This document shows positions 57,168 to 64,000 of a stretch of 64,000 nt of DNA, one piece after another; positions within the stretch are counted from its first letter, which is position 1, and each line of letters begins with the position of its first letter. A model generated the notes under the pieces. That model saw only the letters and a list, made by a program, of their open reading frames with translations. It searched no databases and had not been told where the DNA came from. This DNA is from Paraburkholderia megapolitana (GTDB lineage: Bacteria; Pseudomonadota; Gammaproteobacteria; Burkholderiales; Burkholderiaceae): NCBI RefSeq assembly GCF_007556815.1, contig NZ_CP041745.1, positions 3,821,001 to 3,885,000 of the forward strand. Direction: 5' to 3'. Made by a program: the position numbers and the translations under genes.

Positions 57168-59281
57168 CGTCCGGGCTCCGCGGCGGAATGATCGGCGGAG
57201 GCGTTCTCGTCGGTTTCCTGCGGTGCGGCGTTGTCTTCGGCTTCTTCCGTACCGTCTGCTTCCGCCTCAGCTTCGCTTTCCGCCGATTCATCCGCCGCGT
57301 CGACGAGGTCCTTGCCGCTTTCTTCGTCTTCTTCGTCAGTCTCTTCCGCTTCTTCCACCTCCGCACCGCTCGCGACAGTCGGCGCATCGAGCACCTGCAA
57401 CAGCCGCACCGATGCCTCAACCGTCAACTCGTCGAGCGACATCACGTCGAGCAGCAGACGCGTCCCACGCGCATGCACGCCGAGCCCAGGCACATGCAGC
57501 AGCAGCGGGATTTCGTCGAGCCGCACGAGGTCGCCCTTCACAACCGATGCCTCCACGTGCTTGCGATTTTCCTGGTGCAGCCAGCGCAGGCACCAGAAGT
57601 ACTCCATGCGGCGCTGGTAGTCGGCATACGCGGAATACGTGTCGTCGAAGCCCTGGACGACGGCGTACAGATCGGCGTCCTTGGGCTTGAACGGCGCAGC
57701 GAGCTTCGCCATCACGCCATGCTGCACGCACGCGATCAATTGCCACTGATTGACCAGATCCACGTAACGGCGCAACGGCGACGTGCTCCACGCGTACTGC
57801 GATACGCCAAGCCCTTCGTGCGGCGCGGCGCTCGTCTGCATGCGCGTCCGCTTCGGGCCGCTCGGTGCGCCGAACGCGCGCTGCGTGCGATAGATACCCG
57901 GCACACCGTGATCGTGCAGGAACGCACCCCACGTCGAATTCGCGAGGATGGCGAGTTCGGCGACGATCGTGTCGAGCGGCGAGCCGCGGCGGCGCGGCGT
58001 GATGGTGATGTGCTCGCCATCGACATAGAAATTGAAGTCGGTATTGCGCTGCACTTCGCGCCGCAGGCCATAGCCCGCGCGCGCGACCTGGCGCTTTTCG
58101 AACAGCGCCTGCGCGAACGGCCAGAGCACCGCGATGTCGTCCTTGTGCGCGTATTCGCCCGTACCGGCTGCGAGCGCTTCTTCGGTCACGAGTTCGTCGA
58201 GCGTGTTGTGCCGCAGGTTGCTCTTCACGAACACGAGTTCGGCGCGCGTCTCGCTGGCGACGATCTCCTGCGTTTCGCGATTCACGATCACGTACAGCGA
58301 CAGCGCCGGGCGCAAGCCGCCTTCGGCAAGCGTGAACACGTTGACGACGTCGTCGGGGAGCATCGTGATCTTGTCGCCGGGCATGTACACAGTGGAGAGC
58401 CGCGTACGCGCGATCGCATCGACGGCATCGCCGCGCTCGATACCGAGTGCCGGTGCCGCGATGTGCACGCCGATCCGCACGCGACCGTCGCCGAGATGCT
58501 CGACGGAGAACGCATCGTCGATTTCGGTCGTCGTCACATCATCGATCGAAAACGCCTCTACGTTGGCTTCCGGCAGGTCGTCGGGCAACGCGCGCACTGT
58601 CACGGGCGCAAAGCCGGTGCCGTGCGGGAAGAACTCGGACAGGAAGCGCGCCTCGTGCAGCGCGCGCGGCGACGAGATGCCGCCGCATTCGAGCATCAGA
58701 CGCGGCATCGAAATGCCACGCACGGCAGCGGCCGCTTCGAGCGCCTTGTATTCGATCGTGTTCTTGTCGGGCTTTGTCAGCAGACCGAGCGCCTTGCCGG
58801 CGAACGCATCGGGAAGACGTCCGGCCTTCAGCTCGTCTTCGTAGCCGGCCTGCACGAGCGCCTGTTGACGCTTGCGCTCGAGCGAGGCGAGCGCCATCTT
58901 CAGTTGTTCTTCGGGCGCACGTTGATACTGGCCGCGTCCTTTGCGCCGGAAGTAAACCGGCGAGCCGTGCATGCGCAGCACGAGCGCGGCGCGCTCCACG
59001 GGCCCAAACGACGTGCCGAAATATTCGGCGCCCAGCGTGGCAAACGGAAACTCGTCTTCCGGCGCGCATTCCCACAGGAATTCGAGATCGATCCCCTGCG
59101 CAGTCGCGTCGGCACGCTCCATCAATTCGGCGGCAGCCGGCTTCTCGAATTCGATCAGCACGTCTTTCGAGCGCACCTTGGTACGCCGTCCGCCGGGCAA
59201 CTCGACCTGAAACGCATCGCCCTGACGCGACAGCACACTGCCTGCCTTGAAACTACCCGATTCCTCGAAGAAAACGTTCAC
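57164..59281 (-). CDS. RNB-domain exoribonuclease (RNase II/R-like)
   Basis: The 705-residue protein has a long N-terminal domain and the RNB catalytic core with the acidic motif FSIDDVTTTEIDDAFS near residue 245. The later blocks YMPGDKITMLPDDVV and SPLRRYVDLVNQWQL follow. An acidic tail of about 60 residues (Glu/Ala/Asp-rich) ends it. It probably degrades RNA 3' to 5'; it is not a canonical RNase R because the S1 and cold-shock domains are not obvious. Coupled to aroE by a 4-base overlap. Confidence 0.9.
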   Translation of the reverse strand: MNVFFEESGSFKAGSVLSRQGDAFQVELPGGRRTKVRSKDVLIEFEKPAAAELMERADATAQGIDLEFLWECAPEDEFPFATLGAEYFGTSFGPVERAALVLRMHGSPVYFRRKGRGQYQRAPEEQLKMALASLERKRQQALVQAGYEDELKAGRLPDAFAGKALGLLTKPDKNTIEYKALEAAAAVRGISMPRLMLECGGISSPRALHEARFLSEFFPHGTGFAPVTVRALPDDLPEANVEAFSIDDVTTTEIDDAFSVEHLGDGRVRIGVHIAAPALGIERGDAVDAIARTRLSTVYMPGDKITMLPDDVVNVFTLAEGGLRPALSLYVIVNRETQEIVASETRAELVFVKSNLRHNTLDELVTEEALAAGTGEYAHKDDIAVLWPFAQALFEKRQVARAGYGLRREVQRNTDFNFYVDGEHITITPRRRGSPLDTIVAELAILANSTWGAFLHDHGVPGIYRTQRAFGAPSGPKRTRMQTSAAPHEGLGVSQYAWSTSPLRRYVDLVNQWQLIACVQHGVMAKLAAPFKPKDADLYAVVQGFDDTYSAYADYQRRMEYFWCLRWLHQENRKHVEASVVKGDLVRLDEIPLLLHVPGLGVHARGTRLLLDVMSLDELTVEASVRLLQVLDAPTVASGAEVEEAEETDEEDEESGKDLVDAADESAESEAEAEADGTEEAEDNAAPQETDENASADHSAAEPGR

Positions 59282-59412
59282 TCAGTACTCTCGTTCTGTC
59301 TTGCATCGGCCGCGACGCCCGTCATCGAGGGCGAGCGGCGGTTCATGTTGGTCGGTCGAGCCGGCGTGGTTACAAAAGCCACGCGCTGTCGCCGTGCTTC
59401 ATTCAGTCTGCT

Positions 59413-60015
59413 TCAGGCCGCCTGCTTTGGTGCGGGCGGCTGTGCGTTCATCTGGTCGCAAAAAGCGAGCACGTCGTCGACGTACTGCGGAAACTCGCTG
59501 ATCGCGTGGTCGCTGCCTTCGATCACCCGGGTCCGCGCGCCTGGATAATGCGCGAGCATTTCGCGGTAGTCGAGCACCTCGTCGCCGGTGGCGGCGATCA
59601 GATAATAGCGTTCGGGCCGCGTGATCGACGCGACACCGAGCGCACGCAATTCGTCGAGATGGCGCGCCTCGACGACGATGCTACCGCCGCCGTGCCACAA
59701 CGGCTGCTCGCCGAGATACTGGCTCAGATCGCGCTGCGGCACGACCGCCGGATTCAGCAGCACCGCGGGCCAGCCGTGCTTTTCGGCCAGGTGTGTGGCG
59801 AAATAGCCGCCCAGCGAACTGCCGATCACCGTGACCGGTTGCGGCGGCGCAGCCGCTACCAGCGATTCGGCCAGCGCGATCGTTTCGAACGGCGACACCG
59901 GCAGCATCGGGCAGCACCACTCGTCGCTGCGCCCGAGTTCGGCGAGCCGTTCGGCAAGCACGCAGGCCTTGAACGAGCGCGGCGACGAACGGAAGCCGTG
60001 TAAATAGAGGATCAC
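59413..60015 (-). CDS. YqiA/YcfP-family alpha/beta-hydrolase
   Basis: The 200-residue esterase-like protein starts MILYLHGFRSSPRSFKACVL and has the nucleophile elbow VIGSSLGGYFATHLAE. A late Asp/His pair lies in EVLDYREML and EGSDHAISEFPQYVDDVLAF. E. coli YqiA is a palmitoyl-CoA/4-nitrophenyl esterase; the natural substrate is unknown. Its ATG overlaps the mpl stop. Confidence 0.92.
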   Translation of the reverse strand: MILYLHGFRSSPRSFKACVLAERLAELGRSDEWCCPMLPVSPFETIALAESLVAAAPPQPVTVIGSSLGGYFATHLAEKHGWPAVLLNPAVVPQRDLSQYLGEQPLWHGGGSIVVEARHLDELRALGVASITRPERYYLIAATGDEVLDYREMLAHYPGARTRVIEGSDHAISEFPQYVDDVLAFCDQMNAQPPAPKQAA

Positions 60016-61421
60016 GCCGTGCCCCGCTCAGGTGCCGACGGGCGGGCGGACAACGCATCGAGCAGTTTCTGATGCACGCCGCCAAAGCCGCCGTTGCTCA
60101 TCACGAGGACCTGATCGCCGGGTTGGGCCGCGGCGGCGACGGACTTCACGAGCGAATCGAGATTGTCGAACGCCTGTGCCTTGCCGCCAAGCGGCGCGAA
60201 CGCTTCGGCGAGATTCCAGCCGAGCGCGTCGCGGCCGCTCGGTGCGCCGTAACCGAAGACGAGGTCGGCATCCGCCAGGCTGGCCGGCAATTGCGCCTTC
60301 ATCACGCCGAGCTTCATCGTGTTCGAGCGCGGCTCCAGCACGGCAAGGATGCGCGTCCGGTCGCGGCCGACGCGGGCGCGCAAGCCCGCGATCGTCGTCT
60401 CGATCGCCGTCGGGTGATGCGCGAAGTCGTCGTAAACAGTCACACCGTCGATGCTGCCGCGCACTTCCATCCGACGTTTCACATTTCGAAACGTTGCGAG
60501 CGATTGTGCCGCCTGTGCGGGCGGTACGCCGACATGGCGCGCGGCGGCGATAGCAGCGAGCGCGTTCATGCGGTTGTGTTCGCCCTGTACCTGCCACTCG
60601 ACGACACCTGCGCGCAGCCCGCCGTGATAGACGGCGAAACGCTCATCGACGGGCACGCCGTCGTCGGCGGGCAGTGCCTGCCAGCCACCTTCTACGCCGA
60701 ATCGCTCCACTTCGCTCCAGCAACCGCGCGTAAGTACGCGTTCAAGCGCGTCGGCGCGGCCGTTCGTGACGATCCGTCCAATACCAGGAATGGTCCGCAC
60801 CAGATGATGGAATTGCGTTTCGATCGATGCGAGATCCGGGAAGATGTCAGCATGATCGAATTCGAGGTTGTTCAGCACAGCAGTCCGCGGCCGGTAGTGC
60901 ACGAACTTCGAGCGCTTGTCGAAGAACGCGGTGTCGTACTCATCGGCCTCGATCACGAAGAAGCTCGAATCGGTGAGCCGCGCCGAAACGCCGAAATTCA
61001 GCGGCACACCACCGATCAGGAACCCCGGATTCAGACCCGCATCTTCGAGCAGCCACGCCAGCATCGACGTCGTCGTGGTCTTGCCGTGCGTACCGGCCAC
61101 CGCCAGCACCCACTTGCCATTCAGCACGTGTTCGCCGAGCCATTGCGGACCGGACACATAAGGCATACCGCGATCGAGAATCGCCTCCATCAGCGGATTG
61201 CCGCGCGTGACGACATTGCCGATCACGAACAGGTCGGGCTTCAGATCGATCTGTTCGGCGCCGTAACCCTCTATCAGGCGGATGCCTTGCGCCTCGAGCT
61301 GGGTGCTCATCGGCGGATAGACACCGGCATCGCAGCCGGTCACGGTATGGCCCGCGCCGCGCGCCAGCACCGCGAGACCGCCCATGAACGTGCCGCAGAT
61401 GCCGAGGATGTGGATGTGCAT
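60012..61421 (-). CDS. mpl: UDP-N-acetylmuramate:L-Ala-gamma-D-Glu-meso-DAP ligase
   Basis: Mpl attaches recycled murein tripeptide to UDP-MurNAc. The 469-residue Mur-ligase-fold protein has HIHILGICGTFMGGLAVLAR, the P-loop VAGTHGKTTTTSMLAWLLED and YDDFAHHPTAIETT. The GICGTFMGG start separates Mpl from MurC. I chose the ATG at 61421 (MHIHILGIC); a frame 36 codons longer has no support. It heads the leftward mpl-yqiA pair and diverges from an uncharacterised gene. Confidence 0.96.
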   Translation of the reverse strand: MHIHILGICGTFMGGLAVLARGAGHTVTGCDAGVYPPMSTQLEAQGIRLIEGYGAEQIDLKPDLFVIGNVVTRGNPLMEAILDRGMPYVSGPQWLGEHVLNGKWVLAVAGTHGKTTTTSMLAWLLEDAGLNPGFLIGGVPLNFGVSARLTDSSFFVIEADEYDTAFFDKRSKFVHYRPRTAVLNNLEFDHADIFPDLASIETQFHHLVRTIPGIGRIVTNGRADALERVLTRGCWSEVERFGVEGGWQALPADDGVPVDERFAVYHGGLRAGVVEWQVQGEHNRMNALAAIAAARHVGVPPAQAAQSLATFRNVKRRMEVRGSIDGVTVYDDFAHHPTAIETTIAGLRARVGRDRTRILAVLEPRSNTMKLGVMKAQLPASLADADLVFGYGAPSGRDALGWNLAEAFAPLGGKAQAFDNLDSLVKSVAAAAQPGDQVLVMSNGGFGGVHQKLLDALSARPSAPERGTA

Positions 61422-61572
61422 AAGCCTGTCGTGCCGCGCGGGCGTGTTTTTGCGTGGGAAGGAGGGGCGCAGGAGGGGCCTAACGTTCGCGTCAAGCTCG
61501 TGTAAAGCTCGCGCGCAGCCCGTCTGCAAAGGACGCTATTGTAACCGACGGCCTCGCGCGACCCTATGCCCC

Positions 61573-61599
61573 GGACACGCCCGGCAGCCGGGCGTGTCC
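61573..61599. other. 12-bp perfect hairpin in the mpl divergent region
   Basis: GGACACGCCCGG-CAG-CCGGGCGTGTCC is a very stable stem with a 3-base loop. It stands 37 bp before the uncharacterised rightward gene and 151 bp before mpl on the other strand. It looks like a terminator stem but lies between divergent genes, and no T-run follows on either strand. Confidence 0.7.
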
Positions 61600-61636
61600 C
61601 AAAAGGAGCGACAACATTCTCTAGTATGATTGCCGG

Positions 61637-62290
61637 ATGGTTCGCAAATCACATTTCGATCCGCAGCGGGTCCGCGAAGAGATCGCGATCGCCGCTGCCA
61701 GGATGATCGCCGAAGACGGTCTGGACTACTCGACTGCGAAGCGCAAGGCTGCGCGGCAGATCATCGGGGAAACGCGCGTTGCCGGCGAATGGCTGCCGGA
61801 TAACGACCAGATCGAAGAGGAAATCCGCGAGTATCAATCGCTGTTTCAGGGCGAGAGCCAGCCGGCCGTGTTGCGGCGGTTGCGCGAAATCGCCCTCGAC
61901 TGGATGCAGCGGCTCGCGCCGTTCAATCCCTATCTGACCGGCGCGGTGCTGAGCGGCACCGCGGGCGAGCACTCGGACATTCATCTGCAGGCGTTTTGCG
62001 ACAACCCGAAGGAAGTCGCGATCTATCTGCTCAACGCGAACATGCAGTACGACGTATCGGAAACACGGCATTTCGCTGGCCGCGGCGACGTCGAAACCTT
62101 GAGCTTTCTGTGGCGCCCGACGAACGAAGAGCGAGACGCCGAGCCGGTCGGCATCCATGTCGCGCTTTACGACGCCGACGACCTGCGCGGTGCGGTGCGT
62201 GCCGATGCGCGCGGCCGTCAGGCACGCGCGACTGCACAGACGGTACAGGCCCTGCTCGACGAAACCGGCGCTCCTCCCACCACTAACTAG
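61637..62290 (+). CDS. Uncharacterised protein, weak nucleotidyltransferase-like motif
   Basis: The 217-residue protein begins with a basic helical part (FDPQRVREEIAIAAARMIAE). It has a central segment LTGAVLSGTAGEHSDIHLQA, a G-[TS]-x-G...S-D-I pattern reminiscent of nucleotidyltransferase folds but with His where the second acid would be. A C-terminal helix follows. I do not recognise the function. No strong ribosome-binding site stands before the ATG; AAGGAG lies 30 bases away, and TAGTAT at 61622-61627 might be a -10 box of a short-leader mRNA. It is followed after 10 bp by a TlpA-type gene. Confidence 0.85.
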   Translation: MVRKSHFDPQRVREEIAIAAARMIAEDGLDYSTAKRKAARQIIGETRVAGEWLPDNDQIEEEIREYQSLFQGESQPAVLRRLREIALDWMQRLAPFNPYLTGAVLSGTAGEHSDIHLQAFCDNPKEVAIYLLNANMQYDVSETRHFAGRGDVETLSFLWRPTNEERDAEPVGIHVALYDADDLRGAVRADARGRQARATAQTVQALLDETGAPPTTN

Positions 62291-62300
62291 ACAGATATCG

Positions 62301-62852
62301 ATGAACACCAGACGCATTTTCGCGTTCCTCGCCGTGGCGGCCATCGCCGTCGTCGGTGGCGTAACGGCCGGGCACTGGCTGCGCGGCGGAGCGGGTATCG
62401 AATCGGCCGACGCCGCGTCGCCCTCCCAGGCGAATGCGGTCGCGCAGTTGTGGGCCGCGCCGGTTACGAGCGTCGACGGCAAGGCGCAATCGCTGAGCCT
62501 CTATAAAGGCCACCCGGTCGTCATCAATTTCTGGGCTTCCTGGTGCGGCCCGTGTGTCGAAGAGATGCCGACGCTCGCGCAACTTCACCACCAGTACGCG
62601 AAAAAAGGCATCCAGTTCGTCGGACTTGGCGTCGATTCCGATAAAAATGTGCAGGCTTTCCTGCAAAAGGTGCGGGTCGACTATCCGGTCTACGTGATCG
62701 GTTTCGGTGGCGCCGACCTGGCACGCGCGTTCGGTAACATGGCGGGCGGCCTGCCTTTCACCGTGGTGATCGACGCAAAAGGCAATATCCGCTCGACAAA
62801 ATTGGGGCAAATTCAGCCTAAAGAGCTGGAGCAAACGCTCGACGCGCTCTAG
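62301..62852 (+). CDS. TlpA-family thiol:disulfide oxidoreductase
   Basis: The 183-residue thioredoxin-fold protein has an N-terminal membrane anchor (about residues 6-24) and the redox site NFWASWCGPCVEEMP, placing it in the periplasm. TlpA/ResA relatives reduce specific disulfides, for example in cytochrome c maturation; the partner is not known. The ATG at 62301 is chosen over a frame 48 codons longer. It lies 10 bp after the uncharacterised gene, so the two are likely one transcript. Confidence 0.92.
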   Translation: MNTRRIFAFLAVAAIAVVGGVTAGHWLRGGAGIESADAASPSQANAVAQLWAAPVTSVDGKAQSLSLYKGHPVVINFWASWCGPCVEEMPTLAQLHHQYAKKGIQFVGLGVDSDKNVQAFLQKVRVDYPVYVIGFGGADLARAFGNMAGGLPFTVVIDAKGNIRSTKLGQIQPKELEQTLDAL

Positions 62853-62986
62853 ATCTCATAATTTTTTATCGTCCAGTTATAGTCGGAACGCACTCGATTG
62901 GCCGCAAATCGCCCGAAATTACCGGGAGATGAGGCTCTCGATGCACAGCGCAAGCAGGGCCGGATCGTCATGTCACGCAGGGAAAC

Positions 62987-63016
62987 TAGACAAATTTCTC
63001 TAATCAGCGCTAAAGT
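62987..63016 (+). promoter_or_regulatory. Candidate promoter for aroQ-accB
   Basis: TAGACA and TAAAGT are separated by 18 bp and lie 31 bp before the aroQ ATG, in a 194-bp gap after the TlpA-type gene. The fit to sigma-70 consensus is fair. Confidence 0.4.
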
Positions 63017-63046
63017 GCGCCCAATTCCACGGAAAACGAAGCGACC

Positions 63047-63502
63047 ATGACGCGACTGCTGGTACTGCACGGCCCTAACCTCAATCTTCTCGGTACCCGG
63101 GAACCCGAGGTCTATGGCCGTGTGACGCTCCCGCAGATCGATCAGGCGCTGGCCGACCGTGCAGCCGATGCTGGCGTGGAATTCACGTCGTTCCAGAGCA
63201 ACCACGAAGGTGCGCTGGTCGACCGGATCCAGTCTGCCAGGCTCGAAAAGACCGATTTCATTCTGATCAATCCCGCTGCCTACACGCATACCAGCGTGGC
63301 AATTCGGGACGCACTGGCGGGGGTCGGCATTCCGTTCGTCGAGATTCATCTGTCGAACGTGCATCGCCGCGAACCGTTCCGGCATCACTCGTATCTCTCG
63401 GACCAGGCTGAAGGCGTGATTTGCGGCCTCGGCTGGAAGGGATATCTGTACGCACTCGAATTCGCGCTCGACCGGCTTGCCGCCGGTACGCAGCACGGCT
63501 GA
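63047..63502 (+). CDS. aroQ: 3-dehydroquinate dehydratase, type II
   Basis: AroQ dehydrates 3-dehydroquinate in the shikimate pathway. The 151-residue product shows [19 protein letters not shown] with the active Tyr, [12 protein letters not shown] and [17 protein letters not shown], all typical of the dodecameric type II enzyme. It lies 71 bp before accB, a common betaproteobacterial order (aroQ-accB-accC). Confidence 0.97.
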   Translation: MTRLLVLHGPNLNLLGTREPEVYGRVTLPQIDQALADRAADAGVEFTSFQSNHEGALVDRIQSARLEKTDFILINPAAYTHTSVAIRDALAGVGIPFVEIHLSNVHRREPFRHHSYLSDQAEGVICGLGWKGYLYALEFALDRLAAGTQHG

Positions 63503-63573
63503 TTCCAGACCGCTCTATTCAGGATCGGCGACCGACGCCGCCGGTCCTCCACGCATTGAAAAGGGGATGCCCG

Positions 63574-64000
63574 ATGGATTTACGTAAACTGAAGACTCTG
63601 ATCGACCTCGTTTCCGAGTCCGGCATTTCGGAACTCGAAGTGACAGAAGGCGAAGGCAAGGTCCGCATCGTCAAGAATGCGGCACCGGTTTACCTCCAGC
63701 AGCCGTCCGCCTACGCACCGCAATATGCCGCCGCACCGCCCCCGGCACCGGGCGCAGTCGGCGACGCCGCTGCCGGCGCGGCACCGGCTACGCCGGCAGC
63801 CGCCGCACCGCAGGGTCATGTCGTGACCTCGCCGATGGTGGGCACGTTCTACCGCTCGCCGTCGCCGGGCTCCGATCCGTTCGTCCAGGTCGGCGACACG
63901 GTGAAGGAAGGCCAGACGCTGTGCATCATCGAAGCGATGAAGCTGCTGAACGAAATCGAATCCGACGCATCGGGCGTCATCAAGGAAATTCTCGTCGAGA
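63574..64000 (+). CDS. accB: Biotin carboxyl carrier protein of acetyl-CoA carboxylase (3' end cut)
   Basis: AccB carries biotin for fatty acid synthesis. The visible 142 residues start [20 protein letters not shown], pass through an Ala/Pro-rich linker (about 38-80) and reach the biotinyl domain. The biotinylated Lys is in [10 protein letters not shown]. Usual length is about 155, so roughly 15 residues lie beyond the window. AAGGGGA is 8 bases before the ATG. Confidence 0.97.
   Translation, partial: MDLRKLKTLIDLVSESGISELEVTEGEGKVRIVKNAAPVYLQQPSAYAPQYAAAPPPAPGAVGDAAAGAAPATPAAAAPQGHVVTSPMVGTFYRSPSPGSDPFVQVGDTVKEGQTLCIIEAMKLLNEIESDASGVIKEILVE

Noticed and set aside
57131..59548. 805-codon rightward open frame opposite the RNB ribonuclease
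   Set aside because: Shadow of a real gene in high-GC sequence; Arg/His-rich composition and no recognisable motif.
61573..61599. Hairpin as intrinsic terminator of mpl or its neighbour
   Set aside because: Both flanking genes are transcribed away from it, and no T-run follows on either strand.
1..64000. tRNA, rRNA, CRISPR arrays, transposases or integrases
   Set aside because: No T-loop-like segments in gaps, no regularly spaced direct repeats and no mobile-element proteins were found on either strand.

Overview
The window is a compact, high-GC stretch of a betaproteobacterial chromosome. Gene content and order point to Burkholderiaceae, most likely Paraburkholderia or a close relative. 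The pointers are miaB-phoH-ybeY-corC-lnt, glyQS-gmhB-plsC, lptD-surA-pdxA-rsmA, a fad cluster with a TetR regulator, a ubiE/ubiJ/ubiB cluster, and a palindromic intergenic repeat of a type I associate with Paraburkholderia. The species assignment is inference. I see no rRNA, tRNA, CRISPR array, prophage, insertion sequence or plasmid gene. Nearly everything is core metabolism or envelope biogenesis.

Layout. 1-2.6 kb: an MFS exporter (cut by the window edge) and a VOC protein, divergent from a LysR regulator. 2.7-14.8 kb: a long rightward run of RNA modification and ribosome maturation (miaB, phoH, ybeY), a ChaC-type cyclotransferase, corC, lnt, glyQ, glyS, gmhB, a PlsC-type acyltransferase and a YgjP-type metallopeptidase. 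14.8-17 kb: a structured convergent junction, the gloA/NTF2-like pair and a DMT exporter. 17-24.7 kb: the lptD-surA-pdxA-rsmA operon, divergent from amgK-murU (peptidoglycan sugar recycling). 24.7-29.6 kb: an Atm1-type ABC exporter, yciA, a nitrate-reductase-associated protein divergent from fdhD, and an enoyl-CoA hydratase. 30-36.5 kb: leftward tetR-fadE-fadB-fadA with a PsrA-box-like palindrome at its head. 36.6-41.6 kb: fmdB-like, DUF502, aspS, nudB and cardiolipin synthase. 41.7-47.5 kb: a TPMT-like methyltransferase, ubiB, ubiJ, a Tim44-like protein, ubiE, DUF971 and HIT. 47.5-51.7 kb: a 1368-residue FAD/Fe-S oxidoreductase. 52.2-55.5 kb: ilvA, a 5'-nucleotidase and queF. 55.5-61.4 kb: mpl, a YqiA-like esterase, an RNB ribonuclease, aroE and mtgA. 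61.6-64 kb: an unknown protein with a weak nucleotidyltransferase-like motif, a TlpA-type thioredoxin, aroQ and the start of accB.

How the genes work together. Several genes serve the outer membrane and wall: lnt matures lipoproteins, lptD and surA assemble LPS and beta-barrel proteins, gmhB makes LPS heptose, plsC and cls make phospholipids, and mtgA polymerises glycan. Two routes of murein recycling, mpl (peptide) and amgK-murU (sugar), lie in the same window. The fad cluster looks like one regulated beta-oxidation unit. The ubi genes supply ubiquinone, which the respiratory-type oxidoreductase could use.

I did not find a clearly new defence or mobile system. The best leads are the PsrA-like operator of the fad cluster, a sharp codon-usage change in the 3' third of fadA next to a dispersed palindrome, the Nitr_red_assoc/fdhD pair, the uncharacterised protein beside mpl with a 12-bp perfect hairpin in its upstream region, and a Gly/Asn-rich insertion in the giant oxidoreductase.
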